DNA of 64,000 nt, taken from NCBI GenBank assembly GCA_016719785.1, contig JADJYJ010000030.1:248001-312000 (forward strand), written 5' to 3'. This document shows positions 9,308 through 17,900 of this stretch, piece after piece. Position 1 is the stretch's first letter; each line of letters opens with the position of its first letter. The stretch comes from Candidatus Amarolinea dominans. Its GTDB lineage: Bacteria > Chloroflexota > Anaerolineae > SSC4 > Amarolineaceae. A program made the position numbers and the translations under genes. The notes below the pieces were generated by a model, which worked only from the letters and a program-made list of their open reading frames with translations, had not been told where the DNA came from and ran no database searches.

Positions 9308-9332
9308 CGGAGCGGCCAACTCTTGCTAGAAT
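9304..9332 (+). promoter_or_regulatory. serS promoter
   Basis: TTGACG (9304-9309), 17 bases, TAGAAT (9327-9332). Transcription should start about three bases before the serS ATG at 9343, giving a nearly leaderless message. The -35 overlaps the stop region of the preceding gene. Confidence 0.6.
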
Positions 9333-9342
9333 TGGGCCAACT

Positions 9343-10629
9343 ATGTTAGACATCAGATTTGTGCGTGACAACCTGGAGATGGTCAAGCAGGCCATGCAGG
9401 ATTTACAGGCGCTCGACGTGCCGCTCGACGCGGCCCTGGCGCTGGACGACGAGCGGCGCAAGGTTCTGACGGAACTGGAGACCCTGCGCGCCCGCCGCAA
9501 CACCGACAGCCGGCGCATCGGCCAACTGCTGCGCGAGGGGCAGCACGAGGCGGCTGCGACTCTCAAAGCCGAGCTGGCCGCACTGCCCAATGGTATCGCA
9601 GCCCTGGAGGAGCGCCTGGCGCAAATTGACCCGGCCCTGCGCGACGCGTGGCTGCGCATCCCCAACCTGCCGCTGCCACAGGTGCCGGTGGGCAAGGATG
9701 AGAGCGAGAACATCGTCACGCGCGTCGAAGGCCAGCCGCGCGCGTTCGATTTCAGCCCGCGGCCGCACTGGGAAATCGGCGAGGCGCTGGGCATCCTGGA
9801 CTTCGAGCGCGGCGTCAAGCTCTCCGGCTCGCGCTTCTACGTGCTGAAGGGCCTGGGCGCCCGCCTGCAGCGCGCGTTGATTAGCTGGATGCTCGATGTT
9901 CACATCATGGATCATGGCTACACCGAAATCTATCCGCCCTATATCGTCAAGGCTGAGTGCCTGGTGGGCACGGGCAACCTGCCCAAGTTTGCTGATAATC
10001 TCTACCATGACGCGGAAGAAGACTACTGGCTGATCCCCACGGCCGAGGTGCCGGTGACGAATCTGTATCGCGACGAGATCTTGCCGCCCGGCGCGTTGCC
10101 CATCTATCACGTGGCCTACACGCCCTGTTTTCGGCGTGAAAAGATGAGCGCCGGGCGCGACGTGCGCGGCATCAAGCGCGGGCATCAGTTCGACAAGGTG
10201 GAAATGGTCAAGTTCGTCGAGCCGGCGCAAGGCGAAGTCGAGCTACAAAAGCTGATAGACAATGCCGAAGACATCGCGCGCCGCTTGCAGATTCCGCACC
10301 GCATCATCCAAATGTGTACCGGCGACCTGGCATTTTCTGCAGCCGCCAAGTACGATGTCGAATTGTGGGCGCCCGGCGTCAACGAATGGCTGGAAGTCAG
10401 CTCCTGCTCGCTCTTCACCGACTTTCAGGCACGGCGGGCCAACATCCGCTACCGGCCAGACGCCAACAGCAAACCGCAGCACGTCTTCACCCTGAACGGA
10501 TCGGGCCTGGCGTTGCCGCGTGTGATGATTGCCGTGCTCGAAAATTACCAGCAGGCCGATGGCTCGGTGGTGGTGCCCGACGTTCTGCGCCCGTACATGG
10601 GCGGCGCCGAGGTGATCCGTCAGGCATAG
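9343..10629 (+). CDS. serS: Seryl-tRNA synthetase
   Basis: A 428-residue class II aminoacyl-tRNA synthetase that charges tRNA-Ser (and tRNA-Sec where present) with serine. It begins MLDIRFVRDN, the usual SerRS start, followed by the long coiled-coil arm (about 30-100) that grips the tRNA variable arm. The catalytic core shows TAEVPVTNLY, the motif 2 segment FRREKMSAGRD and motif 3 near GSGLALPR. The length is standard. Two serine tRNA genes with long variable arms follow within 180 bases, so enzyme and substrates are encoded side by side. A strong promoter ends just before the ATG. Confidence 0.97.
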   Translation: MLDIRFVRDNLEMVKQAMQDLQALDVPLDAALALDDERRKVLTELETLRARRNTDSRRIGQLLREGQHEAAATLKAELAALPNGIAALEERLAQIDPALRDAWLRIPNLPLPQVPVGKDESENIVTRVEGQPRAFDFSPRPHWEIGEALGILDFERGVKLSGSRFYVLKGLGARLQRALISWMLDVHIMDHGYTEIYPPYIVKAECLVGTGNLPKFADNLYHDAEEDYWLIPTAEVPVTNLYRDEILPPGALPIYHVAYTPCFRREKMSAGRDVRGIKRGHQFDKVEMVKFVEPAQGEVELQKLIDNAEDIARRLQIPHRIIQMCTGDLAFSAAAKYDVELWAPGVNEWLEVSSCSLFTDFQARRANIRYRPDANSKPQHVFTLNGSGLALPRVMIAVLENYQQADGSVVVPDVLRPYMGGAEVIRQA

Positions 10630-10652
10630 CGTCCGCTGAACGGCCAGAATTT

Positions 10653-10681
10653 TTGACAGTCACCCCCGCGGATGGTATACT
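10653..10681 (+). promoter_or_regulatory. Promoter of the tRNA-Ser pair
   Basis: TTGACA (10653-10658), 17 bases, TATACT (10676-10681): essentially consensus. It starts about 25 bases upstream of the first tRNA gene, so the two tRNAs are expressed independently of serS. Confidence 0.75.
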
Positions 10682-10705
10682 GGCGGCGCTTGACAAGAGG
10701 TGTCA

Positions 10706-10796
<91 letters not shown>

Positions 10797-10807
10797 GGTA
10801 CTAACCG

Positions 10808-10899
10808 GGGGAGGTCGCATAGCATGGTCTAGTGCGCCCGCCTGCTAAGTGGGTACACCCGCAAGGGTGTCGCGGGTTCAAATCCCGCCCTCCCCGCCA
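10808..10899 (+). tRNA. tRNA-Ser (GCU)
   Basis: Acceptor strands GGGGAGG (10808-10814) and CCTCCCC (10889-10895), discriminator G, encoded CCA (10897-10899). The anticodon loop CTGCTAA lies between CCCGC and GTGGG, with anticodon GCT at 10844-10846. The variable arm is long. It reads AGU/AGC serine codons. It lies 11 bases after the other tRNA-Ser and is probably in the same transcript. Confidence 0.95.
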
Positions 10900-10902
10900 T
10901 AG

Positions 10903-10936
10903 AAAGAGCCAGCCTGGATCAGGTTGGCTCTTTTGC
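10903..10936 (+). terminator. Terminator of the tRNA-Ser transcript
   Basis: AAAGAGCCAGCC (10903-10914) and GGTTGGCTCTTT (10922-10933) form a 12-bp hairpin (one G-T type mismatch) with a 7-base loop, ending in a short T run. It directly follows the second tRNA. Confidence 0.75.
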
Positions 10937-11029
10937 TTTGGCCCGGCGACTGCAAGTCGCTGCAACCATTGCGAAGCCAACCTGCGTGGGCTGTGATGCA
11001 TCCTCATGGTTGACCTTCTTTGATGTTCT

Positions 11030-11058
11030 TTGACCGGTGACGCGCTTCGTGCTACAAT
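11030..11058 (+). promoter_or_regulatory. ygeY-ygeW promoter
   Basis: TTGACC (11030-11035), 17 bases, TACAAT (11053-11058). Transcription should start near 11065, leaving a leader of about 40 bases with a GAGG ribosome site before the ATG at 11104. Confidence 0.65.
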
Positions 11059-11103
11059 GTAGCATATGTCTGACAAGATTACAAGCAACGAGGTCAATTG
11101 ATT

Positions 11104-12321
11104 ATGTCAAAAGATCCTTCACAAACCACGGTGACGGAGATTCAGCGGCGCGTGGCTGCGCAGTGGGAACCGATCAGCACCTTCTTCCGTGAGCTGTGCG
11201 CCATTCCGAGCATAGCCGGCCAGATCGAGGCAGTCGGCAAACGCATGGCCCAAGAGATGGAGAGCCTGGGGTACGATGAGGTACGCTTCGATAAGATGGG
11301 CAACATCATGGGGCGCATCGGCAGCGGCCCGCGCGTCATCGTCTATGACACCCACATTGACACGGTAGGCATTGCCGATCCTGACGCCTGGAAATGGGAT
11401 CCCTTCCAGGGCAAGATTGAAGACGGCGTCCTCTTCGCCCGCGGCGCCGGCGACGAAAAAGGCTCGGCGCCCGGCATGGTCTATGGCCTGGCCCTGGCCC
11501 GCGACCTGGGCCTGCTGGACGGATTTACCTGCTATGTGTTCGGCAACATGGAAGAGGACTGCGATGGCATTGCCCCCAATACCTTCGTCGAAATTGATCC
11601 GCAGGTGCGCCCCGATTTTGTCGTCATCGGCGAACCAACCAGGATGAAGGTCTATCGCGGACACAAAGGCCGCGTGGAGATGAAGGTGGTGGCCAAGGGC
11701 CGCAGCGCGCACGCCGCGTCCAATCACCTGGGCGACAACGCCATCTACAAACTGCTGCCCGTCATTGCGGCCATCCGCGACATGGAACCGCAGTTGGGCG
11801 ATGACCCTTTCCTGGGGCATGGCAAGATCACCGTTTCAGACATCAGAGCGCAGACGGCCAGCCTGAACGCGGTCCCCGACGAAGCGACGATCTTCATTGA
11901 TCGCCGCGTCACCTTTGGCGAATCCAGGGACGAGGCCATCGAGCAGGTGCGGCGCTTGATCCCGGCCGCCAACCAGGCCGCCGGTGATATCAAGGTGGAT
12001 ATGCTCTTCTACGACATCCCAAGTTACACCGGCTTCGTTTTTCCCGTGGACAAGTATTACCCGGCCTGGGCGTTGGACGAAAATCACGCGCTGGTGCAGG
12101 CTGGCCAGGCGGCGCGCACAGCCCTGGGGCTGCCCGCTGCGCCCACCGGCAAGTGGGACTTCAGCACCAACGGCACCTACTGGATGGGCAAGGCCAACAT
12201 CCCCAGCATCGGCTTCGGCCCCGGAGATGAAACCACCGCCCACACCGTCAACGACAGCAACCGCCTGGATGACGTGGTCAAGGCCACAGAATTCTACGCC
12301 CTACTGCCCGCGCTGCTATAA
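11104..12321 (+). CDS. ygeY: YgeY-type M20 amidohydrolase
   Basis: A 405-residue dinuclear-metal amidohydrolase of the M20 family, closest to YgeY. Metal and catalytic residues are visible in YDTHIDTV (His/Asp), GAGDEKGS (bridging Asp), MEEDCDG (Glu) and IGEPT; a C-terminal His is in DETTAHTVND. The ATG at 11104 follows GAGG; a TTG six bases earlier is less likely. YgeY is known from loci for anaerobic purine breakdown and selenium-linked hydrolases, where it probably deacylates a nitrogenous intermediate. Its partner YgeW follows 15 bases later, as in those loci. No xdh, ssnA or ygeX homologue is seen nearby. Confidence 0.88.
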   Translation: MSKDPSQTTVTEIQRRVAAQWEPISTFFRELCAIPSIAGQIEAVGKRMAQEMESLGYDEVRFDKMGNIMGRIGSGPRVIVYDTHIDTVGIADPDAWKWDPFQGKIEDGVLFARGAGDEKGSAPGMVYGLALARDLGLLDGFTCYVFGNMEEDCDGIAPNTFVEIDPQVRPDFVVIGEPTRMKVYRGHKGRVEMKVVAKGRSAHAASNHLGDNAIYKLLPVIAAIRDMEPQLGDDPFLGHGKITVSDIRAQTASLNAVPDEATIFIDRRVTFGESRDEAIEQVRRLIPAANQAAGDIKVDMLFYDIPSYTGFVFPVDKYYPAWALDENHALVQAGQAARTALGLPAAPTGKWDFSTNGTYWMGKANIPSIGFGPGDETTAHTVNDSNRLDDVVKATEFYALLPALL

Positions 12322-12336
12322 GGAGATTCCGAGACT

Positions 12337-13317
12337 ATGCAAACCAACTTACGCGGACGTGACTTCATTGGCGACACCGACTGGACGCGTGAAGAGATCG
12401 AGACGGCGCTCGACGTGGCTTTTGACTTGAAGCGCATGCGCGCCTTGAACCTTCCCCATGCCTACCTGCGTGACAAAGTGCTGGCGATGCTCTTCTTCTT
12501 CACCAGCACGCGCACGCGTGGCTCCTTCGAAGCGGGCATGGCGCAGTTGGGCGGCCATGCCGCGTTCATCGAATCGCAGACCACCCAGATCAGCCACGGC
12601 GACACCGCCAAAGAGATCGGCGAAATCTACGGGCGCTACTACGACGGCATCGCCATCCGCCAGTGCGACTGGAACTACGGCAACAAATACATCAACGATG
12701 TGGCCGCAGCCAGCCGCTCCCCGGTGCTCAACATGCAGTGCGATGTCTACCATCCCTTCCAAATCCTGGCCGACCTGATGACCATCATGGAAAAGAAGGG
12801 CAAAGACCTGCGGCGCAAGAAGATCGCCGTCTCCTGGGCCTATGCCGCCAGTTACGTCAAGCCCATCTCGGTGCCGCAGTCTCTCATCATCCAGATGAGC
12901 CGCTTCGGCATGGATGTGGTACTGGCGCATCCGCCGGAGTACAGGCTGATGCCGCACCTGCTGCAAGAGGCGCAGGATAATGCCAAACGCTACGGCGGCA
13001 GTTTCAGCGTCACGCACGACATGGACGAAGCCTTTACCGGCGCCGATGTGGTCTACCCCAAGAGCTGGGGCTGCCTGCTGACCACCGAGGATGGCGGTCA
13101 GGCGGCCGAGATTGCCAAAAAATACACCAGTTGGATCACCGATGACCGCCGCATGGCCCTGGCCCACGACGACGCCATCTACATGCACTGCCTGCCCGCC
13201 GATCGCAACATCGAAGTGACCGACAGTGTCATTGACGGCCCGCAGAGCGTGGTCTACGACGAAGCCGAAAATCGCCTGCACGTGCAAAAAGCGGTCATGG
13301 CGCTGACCATGCCTTGA
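12337..13317 (+). CDS. ygeW: Knotted carbamoyltransferase YgeW
   Basis: A 326-residue member of the aspartate/ornithine carbamoyltransferase superfamily, of YgeW type. The carbamoyl-phosphate loop is STRTRGSFE, which deviates from the STRTR(T/V) forms of OTCase/ATCase; the second substrate-site landmark is HCLPADR. The length suits the family. The true second substrate of YgeW is not settled; a ureido compound from purine breakdown is the usual proposal. It is translationally close to ygeY (15-base gap with GGAG), and both share one promoter. A useful reading is release or use of carbamoyl phosphate for ATP from a purine-derived ureide. Confidence 0.9.
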   Translation: MQTNLRGRDFIGDTDWTREEIETALDVAFDLKRMRALNLPHAYLRDKVLAMLFFFTSTRTRGSFEAGMAQLGGHAAFIESQTTQISHGDTAKEIGEIYGRYYDGIAIRQCDWNYGNKYINDVAAASRSPVLNMQCDVYHPFQILADLMTIMEKKGKDLRRKKIAVSWAYAASYVKPISVPQSLIIQMSRFGMDVVLAHPPEYRLMPHLLQEAQDNAKRYGGSFSVTHDMDEAFTGADVVYPKSWGCLLTTEDGGQAAEIAKKYTSWITDDRRMALAHDDAIYMHCLPADRNIEVTDSVIDGPQSVVYDEAENRLHVQKAVMALTMP

Positions 13318-13418
13318 TGCGGGATTTGACCTGATCTGTGGCCGGCGCCGGGATCAGCAGGGCCACCCACCCCTGACACCCCGGCGATTGCCACCATGCC
13401 GGCTGCCTGATCTGGTCC

Positions 13419-13482
13419 GAAGAAAGTCCAAAGAAAGTCCAAAGAAAGTCCAAAGAAAGTCCAAAGGAAGCCCAAAGAAAGG
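13419..13482 (+). repeat. 11-bp tandem repeat
   Basis: About five and a half head-to-tail copies of AAAGAAAGTCC (first copy GAAGAAAGTCC, fifth AAAGGAAGCCC), purine-rich and close to one helical turn per unit. They lie immediately before the ribosome site (GGAGCAGGAGG) of the gene at 13504. Copies 2-4 are identical, as expected for recent slippage. The rest of the gap from 13318 shows nothing else recognisable. Confidence 0.85.
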
Positions 13483-13503
13483 AGCAGGAGGAAACATCGC
13501 CCT

Positions 13504-14694
13504 ATGAACCGACTCACCACCACTCACAACTGGCGTACACTTCTCGTGGTATTTGTCGCCGGAATGCTCGTCGGCCTGTTCGTCCTGGGCTGGGGATTAT
13601 TCCCCGTCAAATGGACGAACGCCAACCTGCGTGACCTGCGTGAAGGCGCGCAAAATAACTATCTGGCAGCCGTGGCGGATTCTTATGCCGCCGGTGGCAA
13701 CTTCGACCTGGCGCAGCAGCGCCTCAAGGAATGGACGCCGGCCGAAGCCCGCACCCGGCTGGACAAGCTGGCCGCGCGCTACGGCGCCGAAGGCCGTATC
13801 CAACAAGCGCAGAATGTGCAAAGCCTGGCCGACGCGGTGCAGGCTGCGCCAGCGGCCGCGCCGCCCACCGCCACGCCGACGATCACCACAGGTATCATTC
13901 AACGCAACAGCAGCCTGCTCACCCTGCTCTGCCTGCTGTTAGGAGTCCTCGTCATCGGCGCCGGCCTGGGTCTCCTGGCCTGGGTGATCGTCGCACGCCT
14001 ACAGCAGCCGGCCGCCATACCCGCAGGGGCTTTGCCAACGATCGAACCGCTCCCCACGGGCAATGTCATAGATGGCGAGATAATCGGCGCCTACAGCGCA
14101 GACGCGGAACCACCGTCGCGACTTACAGCCACCACGACAAGTTATCGGCCGCCGCCGCCGATCCCCGACACTGTTTCAACCTTGCAGGAGCCTGCGCTAC
14201 CTGTCGCTGCGCCCGCCAGTCTTGCGCATGAAATGCCGGCCAGCACCACCCTGGTGCCCGGCAAGCGCCTGGCCGAATTCGATGCGGTCTACCACCAGGG
14301 CGATACTGATTACGACGAAGCCTTCGTCGTAGATGGAGAGGCAGGCGCCGGTTATCGTGGGGAATGTGGCATGGGTATCGCCAGCGCCCTCGATTCCGAT
14401 TCCACGCAGGCCACCGCGCTCGAAGTATGGCTCTTCGATAAGAGCGACATTCACACGGTGACCACCGTGCTGATCAGCGACCATGCGCAGGGCAACCCGG
14501 CTCTTCACGAGCGCCTGGCCGAAAAAGGTGACATTCTGCCCATTGCGCCCAACCAAATCTTCACCATCCAAGCCAAAACGCTGGCCCTAAAAGCCGAAGT
14601 TACCAGCGTGACCTACGCTGAAGGCGCCGGGGAGCCGCGCAGTGTCTTTGAATACGTGACGATTCACCTGACAGTCTACGCCCTCGAAGCCTAG
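13504..14694 (+). CDS. Membrane protein with two helices and a soluble tail
   Basis: A 396-residue protein of unknown function. It has an N-terminal membrane helix (about 12-34), a helical region of about 70 residues resembling short TPR-like packing (DLAQQRLKEW...RLDKLAARYG), a Pro/Thr linker, a second strong membrane helix (about 138-162), a Pro-rich linker and a C-terminal folded domain (about 250-395) that starts AEFDAVYHQGDTDYDEAF. The tail domain probably lies on the same side as the N-terminal loop is not. No enzyme motif is seen. Its expression may be influenced by the 11-bp repeats just upstream. A strong terminator follows. Confidence 0.7.
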   Translation: MNRLTTTHNWRTLLVVFVAGMLVGLFVLGWGLFPVKWTNANLRDLREGAQNNYLAAVADSYAAGGNFDLAQQRLKEWTPAEARTRLDKLAARYGAEGRIQQAQNVQSLADAVQAAPAAAPPTATPTITTGIIQRNSSLLTLLCLLLGVLVIGAGLGLLAWVIVARLQQPAAIPAGALPTIEPLPTGNVIDGEIIGAYSADAEPPSRLTATTTSYRPPPPIPDTVSTLQEPALPVAAPASLAHEMPASTTLVPGKRLAEFDAVYHQGDTDYDEAFVVDGEAGAGYRGECGMGIASALDSDSTQATALEVWLFDKSDIHTVTTVLISDHAQGNPALHERLAEKGDILPIAPNQIFTIQAKTLALKAEVTSVTYAEGAGEPRSVFEYVTIHLTVYALEA

Positions 14695-14699
14695 CCATC

Positions 14700-14733
14700 A
14701 CAGGGGCGCCCACAGCGGCGCCCCTGTTTTTTT
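14700..14733 (+). terminator. Rho-independent terminator
   Basis: CAGGGGCGCC (14701-14710) and GGCGCCCCTG (14717-14726) form a perfect 10-bp GC-rich hairpin with loop CACAGC, followed by seven T. Confidence 0.92.
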
Positions 14734-14921
14734 CCTCACGCCGCACGTCCAGCCACCCGCCTCACCGTCTTCGTGACCACAATCCTATTCAGTCGCCCGT
14801 GCATAGTGGCTACACTGTTTGTCAGTGCTTGCAGTCCGTTTGACCGCGCCGCCGGGTTTCGCACATCGGCGGGGCGCCACGACCCCAAAGCACGACACGT
14901 CACGGTGTTTCACGGGGGATT

Positions 14922-17900
14922 ATGATGTCAACCTTCTTCTTACGTCACAGGCATCGCCTGATCTGGATTCTGGCCCTGGCCGTAATAGCCAGTTTTCCTG
15001 GCATCCCCGCGCTGGCAGAATCCGGTCCGCTGGCGACGCCCACCACACCGCCGGCCACCGCCACGCGCACGCCAACCCCCACGCGTACGCCGACTCCCAC
15101 GCGTACGCCGACCCCCACGCGCACGCCGACTCCCACGCGCACGCCGACGCGCACGCCAACACGGACCCCCACCTCAACCGCCACCCGCGTGCCGCTGGTG
15201 GAACCGGTGCTCCTGGAGCCGGAAGATGGCGAGTCTACCAGTGCCCTGACCGATCCGCCCACCGGCAGCCCCACCCTGCGTTGGGCCAGCCAGACCGTGG
15301 CCACCCATTATTATGTCCAGTTGAGCAATTCCTCCGGCTTTGCCGTGATTCTGGAAGAGGCCGATACCCTGTCTACTGCCTGGACTCCCACCAAATCCCT
15401 GGGCGACGGCATCATCTACTGGCGCGTCAAGGCCGGCAACACCCTCGGCTGGGGACCCTACAGCAGCCCGCGCTTTTTCAGCAAAGACTGGAGCGCTGGC
15501 GGTGTGGTGGTCGCCCAGCCACTGGCGCCGGCCGACGGCGCCACCCTGGCCGCCTTCTCGGCGCCAGTCTTTTCCTGGAGCGAGGTGCCCGGCGCGGCGC
15601 GCTATCTGTTCCAGGTTGATGGCGACCTCAACTTCGGTTCGGTTGACTACAGTGCGCTGACGCTCAAAGCCGCGCATACGCCCACCGTTCGCCTGGCCAG
15701 CGGCCTCTATTACTGGCGCGTCACGCCCATTGATAACCGCGAACACTACGGCGCTCCCAGCCCGCTCGTCTCCTTCCGCCTGGAATGGAATGAAACCCCC
15801 AGGCTGCTGGCCCCTGCCGACAATCCCTACCCACCGCTGACCTTTTCCCCCGAATTTCGCTGGACGGCCGTCGCCGGGGCGCGTGAATATCGCCTGGAAG
15901 TCAGCACCAGCCCAGACTTCACCACCGTCACAATCTACACCACGCGCAGCGCCGCCTTCACGCCCGATCGCAACCTGGCCAACGACCAGGAATACTACTG
16001 GCGCGTGCGCGCGGTGGATGCCCAGTTCAACACCGGGCCGTGGAGTGAGGTGCGCCGTTTTCAGATGCGCTGGAACCTGGCCCCCCGCCTGCTGACACCG
16101 CTCAACAACCAGATTGCCCTGGGCCACCCGGTTTTTAGCTGGATGCCGGTGGCCGGCGCAGAAAAGTATCAAATCCAGGTAGATGAGAGCATCGGCTTTG
16201 CGGCGCCGATCAAATTCGATGAGCGCATCTACGGCGCCGTCTACGCGCACACGGGCTGGGGCGAAATTATTCTCAATGCCACCTACTACTGGCGCGTGCG
16301 GGCCATTGATGCGCGCGGCAACCTATCACCCTGGAGCGAAGTGCGCGGCTTTGATTTCGGCGCCCGTTTTGGCCCCAACCTCATCTTTCCCCCGCACTAC
16401 GCTGAGTCTGACACCAATCTGGCCGTCACGGCTGACGCGACCCAGGCCACGCCTCTCTTCATCTGGGACACGGTCCACGATGCCGGCGGCGCCCGCCCAT
16501 ACCAGGCGGCCGATCGCTACATGCTGGAAGTGCGCGACGCTCTCGATGGCACGCTGGCCTTTTCGTTGACCACCGCCGGTCATGCCGCGGCGCCAACCAC
16601 CAACAATCCCTTCTCCGGTCTACTCAATGGGCGCTTGTACAGTTGGACCGTCACCGCCTACGTCGGTTCGACGCGCCTCGGCTTTCCCATGACTTCGCTG
16701 GCGCGGCTGGACAGCGCCCGCCAGACGCTGCCTGCCGCCGCCCCCCTGCAGTTGCTTTTTCCAGACGATGGCCGCGAAGCCACCGTGGATGCGCCTATCC
16801 TGGGTTGGCAACCGGCGCCCGCGGCCACCAGCTACCGGGTGCAGATTGCCGAAGACCGTGACTTCAGCCGCCTCGTGGACGAAGCCAGCGCACAATTCCT
16901 CAACTACGTCCCCTGGCAGGACCGCCAGGCGCGGCTTCCCAACGGCGCCTATTTCTGGCGTGTGCGGCCAGAGCCAGGTGGCGACTGGAGCGAGGTGCGT
17001 CATTTCAACATCAGTCACCGTCTGCTCACCGGCAACCGATTCGACTACCCGCTGCCGCAGCCGCTGGTCGGCAGTGAACTCAACCAGGTTGCCAGCGGCA
17101 GCAGTCAGGAGTTGAAGGGTCTGTTTGTCGCGCAGGACCGTTACGTAGACGCCAGCCGCCTCAGTTGGGTCATCGCCCTCGACACCCAGTCCTATGGCGC
17201 CCTGCAATTTGGCATCTACTTCGACACCAATCATTGCAACGATCCTGACACGGCCGTGTGTCGGGGCGGAGCGGGCGCCACGAGTGACCCGCTCGGCAAA
17301 GCCATCAGCACGGACGACCTCTATCGCCCGGAATACGTCCTCTACGCCCAACGCAACGGCGGGTTGGCAAACGCAGATTCGACCTATCTCTACACCTGGA
17401 ACGGCAGCGGATGGGGCGCGGCGCAGAGCCTGGCCAGTATCGGCGGCGCGGTCGCTGATACTGGCGAAGATATCGAAATTCGCCTGCCCTATGTGGCGCT
17501 TGGCTCCGGCGACGCCAACTGGATCGGCAGCCTGGCCCTGGCCGCGTTTACCAGCGCGGCCGACAGCGCCATTCGGCAGGCGCTGCCCGCGGCCACCGGC
17601 AACACCCTGACCCGCTTTGCCTTCACCAGTGACGCACTGAACCCCATCTACCCATTCGATAGTCCCGGCGAGGGGCTGCTGGCGCAGGTCGCCATGCCCG
17701 GCCTGCGCTGGCTGATGCCGGCCTACGACTCGGTAGATGGCTACCAGGTCGAAGTGGCCCGTGATCCTGGATTCACCGATGTCGTCGAAACCTGGGAAAC
17801 CTGGGAGAGCAACTTCACCCCTAGCCCGCTCTACATGTTCCTGGCCACCAGCTTCACCACCAAGCAAGTCTATGCCAACAACCAGTCCTACTACTGGCGC

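Noticed and set aside
13419..13482. CRISPR or coding repeat
   Set aside because: The units are 11 bp without spacers; it is a simple tandem repeat in a gap.
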